From the NCBI GenBank assembly GCA_964370295.1, contig CAYJIR010000023.1, positions 1 to 32,367 on the forward strand: DNA of 32,367 bases, written 5' to 3'. The notes under the pieces are model-generated. The model searched no databases. It was not told the origin of the DNA and saw nothing but the letters and a program-made list of their open reading frames with translations. Positions 16,894 through 24,776 of the stretch are shown here, piece after piece (the stretch's first letter is position 1; every line of letters begins with the position of its first letter). The translations under genes were made by a program, and so were the position numbers. This DNA comes from JAAYCI01 sp964370295 (lineage in GTDB: Bacteria; Bacillota; Clostridia; Oscillospirales; Ruminococcaceae).

Positions 16894-18078
16894 GTGGGGG
16901 TAAAATATACGGTGGCCGTAGTGACGGGTACGCGTGCCGAATATGGCCTTTTACGGCCGGTGCTAAAAACTTTGGAGCAGCAGGAAGACATCTACTTGCG
17001 TCTTGTGGTTACAGGTAGCCATCTAAGCCATGATTTTGGCTACACGGTTAGCGAAATTGAGGCAGATGCCATGCCCATTGCCTGCCGCATTGATATTTTA
17101 TCACAGAGAGAAACACAGGATAAAAATGGGACAGCAGCTTGCGTGGCAAATGCCCTACAGGCATTCTTGGCTTATTTTGCAGAGGAAAAACCGGAGGTTT
17201 TGCTTGTTTTGGGTGACCGCTACGAAATTTTGGCGGCGTCTTTGGCGGCTTCTCTTTTGGGCATTCCGGTGGCACACATAAGCGGTGGAGAGGTGACCTA
17301 CGGTGCAGAGGACGATTGGTATCGCCATTGTGTTTCCAAAATGGCAAAATTGCATTTTCCATCCTGTGCCTGTTATAGGGAGCGCTTACTTCGCATGGGT
17401 GAATCGCCCGAAACGGTGTATGATGTGGGTGGACTTGGAGACGAAAATATCCGAAAATTATTTTTACCAACAAGAAAAAGCTTGGCGGACAGCCTAGGTA
17501 TACCGGCAAGTGGGCCACTGGCTTTGGTTACTTTTCATCCGGAAACGGCTACGGGGCGCAGTGCCAAAGACCAAGCGCAGGCTCTTTTGCAAGCGGCCGA
17601 GCAGAATATGCAGCTTTTTTACTTGTTTACAGCGGCCAATGCAGACGCCGGTGGGCGCGAGCTTAACGAACAATATGCCCTGTTTTGCGAGCGTCACCCA
17701 AACAGCGTATTGGTGCCATCGCTGGGCACAGTGCGTTATTTGGCCTTGATGAAAGAGGCCACTTTGGTTTTGGGGAATTCCTCATCGGGGGTGGTGGAAA
17801 CGCCTTCGTTTGGTACCCCGGCGGTGAACATTGGTTTGCGCCAACACGGACGTTTGATGTGTGACAATGTGTTGTGCTGCAAGGATGGAGCAAGCGATAT
17901 AGACAGCGCCATTAAACAGGTGATGGAACCCGACTTTCAAGAAAAGGCACGGCGTGCCAAAAGCCCCTATCGCAAGGACGACACAAGCAAGCAGATTGTG
18001 CGCATTTTATCCGATAAACTAAAAGAGGGCAGTTTGCATTTACCCAAACAATTTTACGACGGAGGTTGTGAAGCATGA
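16894..18078 (+). CDS. legG: Hydrolysing NDP-sugar 2-epimerase (NeuC/LegG family)
   Basis: 394 residues of the UDP-GlcNAc 2-epimerase fold. Motifs are VVTGTRAEYGLLRP at the N-terminus, VLGDRYEILAA, AHISGGEVTYGAEDDWYRH, VTFHPET and GNSSSGVVETPSFGTPAVNIG. LegG removes the nucleotide and inverts C2 to release 2,4-diacetamido-2,4,6-trideoxymannose for LegI. Two GTG codons compete: 16888 has its AAAAGGGG only about one base away, while 16894 has it at about 7 bases, so I prefer 16894. The stop overlaps the next ATG (ATGA at 18075-18078). Alternative: NeuC of the sialic acid pathway. Confidence 0.9.
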   Translation: MGVKYTVAVVTGTRAEYGLLRPVLKTLEQQEDIYLRLVVTGSHLSHDFGYTVSEIEADAMPIACRIDILSQRETQDKNGTAACVANALQAFLAYFAEEKPEVLLVLGDRYEILAASLAASLLGIPVAHISGGEVTYGAEDDWYRHCVSKMAKLHFPSCACYRERLLRMGESPETVYDVGGLGDENIRKLFLPTRKSLADSLGIPASGPLALVTFHPETATGRSAKDQAQALLQAAEQNMQLFYLFTAANADAGGRELNEQYALFCERHPNSVLVPSLGTVRYLALMKEATLVLGNSSSGVVETPSFGTPAVNIGLRQHGRLMCDNVLCCKDGASDIDSAIKQVMEPDFQEKARRAKSPYRKDDTSKQIVRILSDKLKEGSLHLPKQFYDGGCEA

Positions 18079-19061
18079 AAAACCTAATAGTGGGTCTAGG
18101 TAGCATGGGAAAGCGCCGTGCAAGGTTAATAAAGAGCTTAAGTGCCACACACGAAATCTATGGAGTGGACTCGTCTTCAAGCAGAAAACAAGAGGCGGAG
18201 GATTTGGGTATTGTTTGCTATGATACCTTGCCACAGGCTTTGGAAGCACACAGTTACGATGCCGCTTTTGTGTGCACGGCACCGCTTACACATTCCCTGT
18301 TAATCAACGGCCTGCTAGATGCAGATTTGCCTGTGTTTTCCGAATTGAACCTTGTGCCGGATGGCTATGAAGAAATCATGGACAAGGCAGCAAAAAAACA
18401 GTTGCCGCTGTTTCTTTCCAGCACGATGCTCTACCGCGCTGAGGTGCAGTGGCTAAGTGCAAAGGTGCGTGCTTTTGAAAAACCTGTGAACTACATCTAT
18501 CACATTGGCCAATATTTGCCCAATTGGCATCCGTGGGAGAATTATAAGGACTTTTTTGTGGGAAACAAGCGCACGGGTGGTGTGCGTGAAATTTTGGGCA
18601 TTGAATTGCCATGGCTTTTAAAAACCTTTGGCCCTGTATCGAATGTATACGTGCAAAAAGATAGCCTAAGCACTTTGGATGTGCCCTATGAGGACACATG
18701 GTTTATCACCTTGCGTCACGAAAGTGGTGTGAAAGGCTTTTTGGCAGCCGATGTTGTGTCGCCGAAACCGGTGCGAAACCTAGAGATTTATGGAGAAGGT
18801 TTGCACTTGTTTTGGGAGGGGAATCCGCAATCATTGGCCTATTGGGATGTGGAAAAAAACAAAAAAGAGCAAGTGGATGGATATGCAGGAAAAGTTATGC
18901 AAGATGGAAATTATAGTGATAATATTGTGGAAAATGCATATTTAGAAGAGATCCTAAACTTCTATGACGTGATTGCCGGCAAGGGTGAACCACGTTGGAG
19001 TTTTCAAGAAGATTTGCCGGCACTGCATCTGATTGACAAAATGGAAGAAGGAAATGATTAG
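18075..19061 (+). CDS. Gfo/Idh/MocA-like protein with diverged catalytic motif
   Basis: 328 residues. The N-terminal Rossmann motif GLGSMGKRRARL (about 7-18) and overall plan are those of Gfo/Idh/MocA NAD(P)-dependent oxidoreductases. Where the family has the EKP lysine, this protein has FSELNLVPDG (E90-L91-N92). The usual GGG-x-x-x-D-x-x-x-H segment reads TGGVREILGIELPWLL near 168-182, so the conserved Asp/His are also replaced. It shares a YLP-x-W motif with the next gene (QYLPNW, about 146-151), pointing to paralogy and a related ligand. It may bind nucleotide and a NulO intermediate without classic dehydrogenase chemistry, or act with its partner. It lies between legG and legF in tight overlap with legG, so a role in modifying the nonulosonic acid is likely. 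Function not established. Confidence 0.75.
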   Translation: MKNLIVGLGSMGKRRARLIKSLSATHEIYGVDSSSSRKQEAEDLGIVCYDTLPQALEAHSYDAAFVCTAPLTHSLLINGLLDADLPVFSELNLVPDGYEEIMDKAAKKQLPLFLSSTMLYRAEVQWLSAKVRAFEKPVNYIYHIGQYLPNWHPWENYKDFFVGNKRTGGVREILGIELPWLLKTFGPVSNVYVQKDSLSTLDVPYEDTWFITLRHESGVKGFLAADVVSPKPVRNLEIYGEGLHLFWEGNPQSLAYWDVEKNKKEQVDGYAGKVMQDGNYSDNIVENAYLEEILNFYDVIAGKGEPRWSFQEDLPALHLIDKMEEGND

Positions 19062-19125
19062 AAATTATGATTTTTCTGACAATTAAGAACAGAAATCTGG
19101 ATTGGATCTTAGCGGTGGGAAAGAT

Positions 19126-20052
19126 ATGAAAGTTCTTTTTGCAGGATTGGGCAGTATAGGATGCCGACATTTGCGAAATCTGCACAAAGTAGCAAACGAG
19201 CAAGGGATAGCTTTGGAGGTTACGGCCTTGCGCTCTTCGTCTGCGCCTCTTTTGGAGGAGATAGGCACCTTGGTGCACAAAGAGACCCAAAGCTTTTTGA
19301 AGAGCGAGCGATTTGATTTGGCTTGCATCACAGGGCCAACACACTTGCACGAGGAAGTGATAGCTTCTTTGCAAGGGCGCGTGAACACTTTTTTTATCGA
19401 AAAACCAATTTTTCACCGCGCGGATGTGTCGCTGCATAAAGTGGGGTTGGACAGCGGGCAAAAAGCTTATGTTGCAGCACCCATGCGATGGACAGGTGTG
19501 TTTATGGCCTTGGAAAAACGCTTGGCAAGTTTTAGCCCTTATTCAGTGCGTGCGTTATGCTCTAGTTATTTGCCGGATTGGCGCAAGGGTGTCGACTACA
19601 GAGAGGTATATTCGGCCAATAGGAATATGGGTGGTGGTGTAGGACTGGATTTGATACACGAGTGGGATTATTTGGTGCAATTGTTTGGGTTTCCCCAAAA
19701 AAGTGTGTGTATGTGTGGGAAATATTCTCATTTAGAAATTGATTCCGACGACCTCGCTGTGTATCTTGCCCAGTATCAAAATTTTCTCTGCGAACTGCAT
19801 CTGGACTATTTTGGCAGGGAAGCTCGACGTAGTTTGGAAATTTTCACCCGGCAGGGCACCATAAGGGCAGATTTTATCAACGGAAGTTTGCAGTTTCCAA
19901 ACGAGGCGATACAAAGGTTTGATGAGGATCCAAACGAGCGGTATTTACGTGAAATAGAGTATCTTCTTTATTACACAAAAAATGATGGACAAGAAAGCAT
20001 CAACAGCCCGCAGCACGCCACGCGGGTACTACAATTGGCACAGGGGGTCTAG
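19126..20052 (+). CDS. Gfo/Idh/MocA family oxidoreductase
   Basis: 308 residues with the Rossmann motif GLGSIGCRHLRNL, the intact catalytic motif IEKPIF (K93), SSYLPDW near 146-152, and GGGVGLDLIHEWDYLVQLFG (D175, H178, D181). It therefore looks catalytically competent, unlike its upstream paralogue. ATG 19126 has GGGA at 19117-19120 close upstream and starts directly with the Rossmann strand; an in-frame TTG at 19102 would add eight residues without support. It is separated by about 64 bases from the preceding gene and by two bases from legF. Probable role: oxidation, reduction or epimerisation that makes a variant of legionaminic acid or its precursor. Substrate unknown. Confidence 0.82.
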   Translation: MKVLFAGLGSIGCRHLRNLHKVANEQGIALEVTALRSSSAPLLEEIGTLVHKETQSFLKSERFDLACITGPTHLHEEVIASLQGRVNTFFIEKPIFHRADVSLHKVGLDSGQKAYVAAPMRWTGVFMALEKRLASFSPYSVRALCSSYLPDWRKGVDYREVYSANRNMGGGVGLDLIHEWDYLVQLFGFPQKSVCMCGKYSHLEIDSDDLAVYLAQYQNFLCELHLDYFGREARRSLEIFTRQGTIRADFINGSLQFPNEAIQRFDEDPNERYLREIEYLLYYTKNDGQESINSPQHATRVLQLAQGV

Positions 20053-20054
20053 GC

Positions 20055-20819
20055 ATGGAATCACGCATTCTTATCAGTCTTTGCGGGAGGGCCGGGAGCA
20101 AAGGATTTAAAAACAAAAATTTAAAGACTTTTTGCGGAAAATCGTTGGCACACTATTCGCTGGCCGCGGCCGATTTGTTTTTACGCGAAAATCCCCATGT
20201 TTGTGCAGACATAGTGCTTAACACAGACAGTGGACTGTTAAGAGAGTTGGTATTGAGCCGTTATCCCGAGGTGAAAGCGCTACAACGCCCTGCGGCCTTG
20301 GCGGGTGACACTGTGCCCAAAATGGCCGTGTTTCAACACAGCTTACGCGAAATGGAAAGCCACACGGGAAACCGCTATGATTTTCTTTTGGATTTGGACA
20401 TCACAAGCCCTTTGCGCACCGTAGAGGATATACAAAATTGCCTGACCCATGCCTATAGTCGCCCAGATCTTGAGGTGGTTATGTCGGCTGTGAAAAGCCG
20501 CCGAAGCCCCTACATGAATATGGCGCAGCGCGCAGAGGATGGTTTGGTACACCCCGTGGTGCGCACCAATTTTACGGCACGCCAACAAACACCGCAATGC
20601 TATGACTTAAATGCTTCCATATATGTGTTTCGCAGGGCCTTTTTGCTGGAAAATGAGACGGCGTTTTTATGGGATGGCCGTTGCGATGTGGTGGAGATGG
20701 AAGATACAGCCATTTTAGACATAGACAGCGAGGAAGATTTCGAGTGGATGGAGTATATCGCAAAATATCTTTTTGCCAGAAAACCGCAGTTTGCCAAGGT
20801 GCGCGAGGCAATTCGATAG
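20055..20819 (+). CDS. legF: CMP-legionaminate synthase (acylneuraminate cytidylyltransferase)
   Basis: 254 residues, the size expected for bacterial CMP-NulO synthetases. The N-terminal CTP-binding motif reads CGRAGSKGFKNKNLK (usual form ARGGSKGxxxKN), followed by DLDITSPLRTVEDI, VMSAVKSRRSPYMNM and a C-terminal ILDIDSEEDFEWME. The family normally has L-L-Q-P-TSPLR; DLD-I-TSPLR here is a mild deviation. It activates the nonulosonic acid as CMP-sugar for a cytoplasmic transferase. ATG 20055 is two bases after the preceding stop. It is the last recognisable legionaminic acid pathway gene in the window. Confidence 0.88.
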   Translation: MESRILISLCGRAGSKGFKNKNLKTFCGKSLAHYSLAAADLFLRENPHVCADIVLNTDSGLLRELVLSRYPEVKALQRPAALAGDTVPKMAVFQHSLREMESHTGNRYDFLLDLDITSPLRTVEDIQNCLTHAYSRPDLEVVMSAVKSRRSPYMNMAQRAEDGLVHPVVRTNFTARQQTPQCYDLNASIYVFRRAFLLENETAFLWDGRCDVVEMEDTAILDIDSEEDFEWMEYIAKYLFARKPQFAKVREAIR

Positions 20820-20896
20820 CGTGGTGGTCTCAGATGTTTCTCATCAGGAATTCCGCTAAAATATATGCAGAAAAAACATAAAAAATGAAAATAGAG

Positions 20897-20909
20897 ATTG
20901 TCTGACAAT
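20897..20909. promoter_or_regulatory. 13-bp palindrome at the hemW start
   Basis: ATTGTC-T-GACAAT is a perfect 6-bp inverted repeat around one base, ending directly at the proposed ATG 20910, where a Shine-Dalgarno site would be expected. It could be an operator or a small hairpin affecting initiation. It is short, so chance is possible. Confidence 0.25.
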
Positions 20910-22028
20910 ATGGTAGAAAAGAAGAACAGCGCAAATTTTGGCCTATATATTCACATTCCTTTTTGTAAAAAGAAATGCTTATATTGTGATTTTCACTCAA
21001 GTGCAGGGCAAGAAAGTGTGCCCGAGGTTTACGTGCAGGCCTTGTTGCGAGAGTTGGAACAGCATCGTCCTTATGACGCACAGGGAAGCGTGTTGCGGCC
21101 GTGTACGCTCTATTTTGGCGGGGGCACACCGGGGTTGTTGTCGCCGCGGCAAACGAAGCGACTTATCGAGGCTGTAAACCCTTTGCCGGGGGCAGAAATC
21201 ACCATGGAGTTAAACCCCGAGAGCACAAAGCCGCGGTCCTTACAGGGGTTTTTGCAAGCAGGGGTTAACCGAATTTCCCTGGGTGTACAAACAGCAAGAG
21301 ACAGTTCTTTGCGGCGCCTTGGGCGCCTGCACACGGCGTCCATGGCTAAAAAAGCTTTGCAAGAGATACAAGCTGCCGGTTTTCAAAATATCTCGGGCGA
21401 TTTGATGCTATCTTTACCACAGTATAGTGAGACCGAATTTATGGAGAGCTTGGCGCTATTGCTAGAGGGTGGTGTGTGCCATATTTCGGCCTATTTACTG
21501 AAGGTGGAAGAAAACACACCCTTTGGTAGACAGGTTCCACAGGGCTTGCCAAGCGAAGATGAGGCGGCCTCTTTTTATTTGTTTGCTGCAAAGCGTTTGC
21601 AAGAGGCAGGTTTTGCGCGCTACGAAATTTCCAATTTTGCAAAGCCACGCTGCGAAAGCCGCCACAATTTGTTATATTGGAATTGCGAGGACTACTTGGG
21701 CCTTGGCCCGGCAGCGCACTCCTGCCTTGGTGGACGGCGCTTTTCGTATGCGGCCGATACAGCCGGATTTATACAAGGAGACTGTAAAGTCCAATATGAG
21801 GGAGACTTAAGCGCAGAGGACTATTTGATGCTAGGTCTACGTTTGCAGGACGGTTTTTCAAAAAACGAATGGAAGCGCCGATTTGGTGCTGTTTTACGCG
21901 AGTCGCAAGTGGAAAAATTACATTTTTATGCTAAAAAAGGCCTGTGCATTCAAACAAGAGAGGGTTGGGCTTTAACAGATCATGGTTTTTTGGTGCAAAA
22001 TAGTCTTTTGGCAGAGCTTTTAGAATAG
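20910..22028 (+). CDS. hemW: HemW-like radical SAM protein (coproporphyrinogen oxidase-like)
   Basis: About 372 residues. Radical SAM signature FCKKKCLYCDF with C19, C23 and C26 for the 4Fe-4S cluster, the preceding LYIHIPF typical of HemW/HemN, YFGGGTPGLL for SAM binding, NPES, a GVQ motif and a C-terminal HemN_C-like region. HemW proteins lack true oxygen-independent coproporphyrinogen oxidase activity and bind and deliver haem; annotation as coproporphyrinogen III oxidase is usually wrong for this short form. ATG 20910 starts nearest the family start, but it lacks a good ribosome binding site; TTG 20898 is an in-frame alternative. It is probably not part of the glycan pathway. Confidence 0.85.
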   Translation: MVEKKNSANFGLYIHIPFCKKKCLYCDFHSSAGQESVPEVYVQALLRELEQHRPYDAQGSVLRPCTLYFGGGTPGLLSPRQTKRLIEAVNPLPGAEITMELNPESTKPRSLQGFLQAGVNRISLGVQTARDSSLRRLGRLHTASMAKKALQEIQAAGFQNISGDLMLSLPQYSETEFMESLALLLEGGVCHISAYLLKVEENTPFGRQVPQGLPSEDEAASFYLFAAKRLQEAGFARYEISNFAKPRCESRHNLLYWNCEDYLGLGPAAHSCLGGRRFSYAADTAGFIQGDCKVQYEGDLSAEDYLMLGLRLQDGFSKNEWKRRFGAVLRESQVEKLHFYAKKGLCIQTREGWALTDHGFLVQNSLLAELLE

Positions 22029-22071
22029 AGAAAAGGATTGTTTTTCAGCCTGCAAGGGAAGGGGTTTCAGC

Positions 22072-22100
22072 TTTACAAACGCTTTTATTGCGGGTATAAT
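22072..22100 (+). promoter_or_regulatory. Sigma-A promoter for the MBOAT-SGNH-GT-flippase group
   Basis: TTTACA (22072-22077) and TATAAT (22095-22100) with an ideal 17-base spacer, the best promoter match in the window. It lies in the gap between hemW and the MBOAT gene and gives a leader of about 125-160 bases. I see no terminator or riboswitch in that leader. Confidence 0.7.
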
Positions 22101-22265
22101 GAATATTTACGGATACGATTGAGCTTGCTTTATTTTGTGTGGTGCCATGACGAGTCGCGTTTGGTGGTATGTTGGGGCAGGGGCACAAAAGACGGGTTGC
22201 TACTATTTTGAACAAAAAGGATATAGAGATTTATGTCAGTGTCGCCTGTGCTTGAAAGTTTCAAA

Positions 22266-23810
22266 ATGAGCTTTCAATCTGTACATTTTCTGTTATTTCT
22301 GCCGCTTGCTGCGGGCGTATTTTATGTGCTGCCACTGGGTGTTCGTAGAATATGGCTTTTGTTGGTAAGCTATTATTTCTATTTTTTTGCAGCACCAACA
22401 TACTTGCCCATTTTGCTTTGTGCCAGTTTGTTTTCCTATGCGGCGGCCAGGGGTATAGCCGCTGCCGATACCCAAAGGGGAAAACGCTGTTTTTTGGGTT
22501 TGGGGCTTTTGGGGCTTTTGTTGGCATTGTCTTTTTTTAAGTATAATGCAGTGTACGAAGGTTTGCTTGCACCCTTAGTTTCTGCGGTTGGGGTCGAGTA
22601 TAACGCCGGCTATTTTTCCACAGCGGCCGCCTTGGGCATTAGTTTTTTCACCTTTATGGCCGTAGGCTATTTGGTGGATTTGTACCGTGGGGATGTGCCT
22701 CTTGAAAAAAGCTTTATAGGACATGCGCTGTTCCTGGGATTCTTTCCCGCTGTCACCTCCGGCCCCATTTCTCGGGCCGCCGACTTAATGCCACAATTGC
22801 AGGATGTGAACCGCCGCTTTGAGGCGAACAATTGGCAAGAGGGTTTGCGCATTGCCGCCGGTGGATTTTTTAAAAAATTGGCCGTGGCAGATACCTTGGC
22901 ACTTTTCGTCAACACGGTATATGCCGACCTTGCGGCCTATTCCGGCCTCACGTTGAGCCTAGCCGCGGTTTTGTTTGCCATACAACTTTATTTCGATTTT
23001 TCCGGGTATACAGACATAGCGCTAGGTGCGGCTTTATTGTTTGGCATCCGCTTGAAACCGAATTTTAATACGCCATTTTATGCGACGAATTTTTCCGGAT
23101 TTTGGGCTCGATGGCACATGAGCTTATCTTCGTTTTTGCAAGACTATGTATTTATGCCGCTGGTGTGGAGTCGTTGGCCCGAAAAACTGCCGATTTTGGG
23201 AAAAAAGGTGGAAAAACCACCCATGCTTTCATCCATTGCGCTGGTGTTTCTGATTTCGGGTATTTGGCACGGAGATACACTGTGTTTTGTGGTTTGGGGG
23301 TTGCTACAGGCCGCTTTTCGCATTGGGGAAGAAGGTTTGCACCGTTTTGTGGGTAAGCCCAAAAAGCGTTTGCCCAAATGGCAACGTGTGGGAAAAACAG
23401 CCGTGGTGCTGGTATTGTGGGTAGAGAGTTTGGTGTTCTTTCGTGTGGGTCTTTCGCCGGGTGGTAGCGTGGCCGAGGCCGCCTCTGCTTTGTTGCGGCA
23501 GTTTTCCGGTGTTTCATTGGCGGAAACAGTGCAGGTGCTGTATGATTCGGTGGCACCGTTGTTTTATGGATATGGTGGCCTTGTGGCCGTGTTTTTTGTA
23601 TTCACGGGTCTGTGTACGGCCTTTGCCCTGTATGCGGATTGGATACAATGCTTCCGCTTAAAAGGTCAGCCTTGGCAACAGGGCTTGCTGCGTTTGCGCC
23701 CTTCGTTGCGCTGGCTTGTCTATTATGGCTTGGTGCTTTGTGCCTTTGCAGGGTTTATCATGGGAAGCGGCGGTTTCGGTGGGGCCAGTTTTCTATACGG
23801 AGGGTTTTAA
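22266..23810 (+). CDS. MBOAT-family membrane O-acyltransferase (AlgI/DltB-like)
   Basis: About 514 residues and some ten or more hydrophobic segments. MSFQSVHFLLFLPL at the N-terminus is the classic AlgI-type start, which is why I prefer ATG 22266 over the in-frame ATG 22233; neither has a strong ribosome binding site. Conserved MBOAT landmarks are QLYFDFSGYTDIALG, FNTPFYATNFSGFWARWH (H284) and SGIWHGDT with the catalytic histidine H335. These proteins move acyl, usually acetyl, groups across the membrane for transfer to extracytoplasmic polysaccharide. The next gene is an SGNH-type protein, the usual partner. Likely role: O-acetylation of the surface glycan. Acceptor unknown. Confidence 0.88.
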   Translation: MSFQSVHFLLFLPLAAGVFYVLPLGVRRIWLLLVSYYFYFFAAPTYLPILLCASLFSYAAARGIAAADTQRGKRCFLGLGLLGLLLALSFFKYNAVYEGLLAPLVSAVGVEYNAGYFSTAAALGISFFTFMAVGYLVDLYRGDVPLEKSFIGHALFLGFFPAVTSGPISRAADLMPQLQDVNRRFEANNWQEGLRIAAGGFFKKLAVADTLALFVNTVYADLAAYSGLTLSLAAVLFAIQLYFDFSGYTDIALGAALLFGIRLKPNFNTPFYATNFSGFWARWHMSLSSFLQDYVFMPLVWSRWPEKLPILGKKVEKPPMLSSIALVFLISGIWHGDTLCFVVWGLLQAAFRIGEEGLHRFVGKPKKRLPKWQRVGKTAVVLVLWVESLVFFRVGLSPGGSVAEAASALLRQFSGVSLAETVQVLYDSVAPLFYGYGGLVAVFFVFTGLCTAFALYADWIQCFRLKGQPWQQGLLRLRPSLRWLVYYGLVLCAFAGFIMGSGGFGGASFLYGGF

Positions 23811-23813
23811 ATT

Positions 23814-24767
23814 ATGAAAAAAATTCTTCGTTGCACAACACTTCTTTTGCTACCCATTATGCTGTATTATGTTCTTTTTCTAGCCTTTGAACCAAACAAC
23901 TATTTTGGGATTCGTCCGGTTACGCCCACGGGGGCCGTGTTTGGCTCGCTGCGTGCCTACGATAAAAACCCAACAGAAGGTGTTTTGCTGGGCGATTCGC
24001 GCTTTGCCAACATCGAAAGCATGGAGGCGTTTAATGAGGCCACAGGACGTAGCTATACGAATCTGGCCTTTGGTGGAGCCTCTTTACAAGAGAGTTTGGA
24101 CGAATTAGAGTATCTGCTCAATCGATATCCACAAATTGAAGAGGTGGTGTTTGAACTTTCGTTTTACACGTTAAACGAGCACTATGATGCCGACCGTTTT
24201 GATTTTATAGAACTAGCGCTCTATAATCCTTTTGTTTATATGACAAACTTGAGCTATAACTTGGAGGCCATGCAGAATTTGGTGTTTTGGCTACAGGGAG
24301 TGCCTCTATATGGTGGGGCCCAAGAAACACGAGACCCACAAACAGACCTGACGCAAAACTGGTTGGCACCGAATGGGGAAGAAGTTATTATTCGCGAAGA
24401 TGTGCTGGCGCATTTGCAACACGTGATAGAAAGCACACAAAACTGGCAGATAGACAAAAGTGAAGAGGGAGAACTGGCCCAGCTACTGCGTGTGATTGAG
24501 CGTTGCAAAGAACAAGGCATTCGTTTTGTGGTGGTGTTGCCGCCCATGCACGAGGCGGCTTTTCAACATGTGGTGCAGCAAAACGGCATTGAGCAGGAGA
24601 TGCAAAGCGTGATACAAGCACTGAATGAAAGTGGGGCATTGGTGCTAGACTACGAAATCACAAACAGGCCGAGCTATACAGAAGAACATTGGTTCGATAG
24701 TTTGCATTTGGATTATGTGCATGGCTTACCGCTTTGGACACAGCAATTGGCAGCAGATTTGGCCTAG
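23814..24767 (+). CDS. SGNH-hydrolase-like membrane-anchored protein paired with MBOAT
   Basis: 317 residues: an uncleaved-looking N-terminal helix (TTLLLLPIMLYYVLFLAF), then an extracytoplasmic SGNH-like domain. LLGDSRFAN contains the nucleophile S62, LAFGGASLQES fits the Gly block, and DSLHLDYVH near the C-terminus provides the D295-x-x-H298 pair. The set is consistent with AlgJ/AlgX/DltD-type acyl transfer partners that take the acyl group from MBOAT and place it on the glycan. It begins three bases after the MBOAT stop with GGAGGG upstream. Sequence family beyond SGNH-like is not clear to me. Confidence 0.75.
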   Translation: MKKILRCTTLLLLPIMLYYVLFLAFEPNNYFGIRPVTPTGAVFGSLRAYDKNPTEGVLLGDSRFANIESMEAFNEATGRSYTNLAFGGASLQESLDELEYLLNRYPQIEEVVFELSFYTLNEHYDADRFDFIELALYNPFVYMTNLSYNLEAMQNLVFWLQGVPLYGGAQETRDPQTDLTQNWLAPNGEEVIIREDVLAHLQHVIESTQNWQIDKSEEGELAQLLRVIERCKEQGIRFVVVLPPMHEAAFQHVVQQNGIEQEMQSVIQALNESGALVLDYEITNRPSYTEEHWFDSLHLDYVHGLPLWTQQLAADLA

Positions 24768-24776
24768 GGAGGGCGT

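Noticed and set aside
20910..22028. Oxygen-independent coproporphyrinogen III oxidase HemN
   Set aside because: Length and N-terminal LYIHIPFCKKKCLYCDF fit HemW, the haem chaperone-like branch, rather than true HemN.
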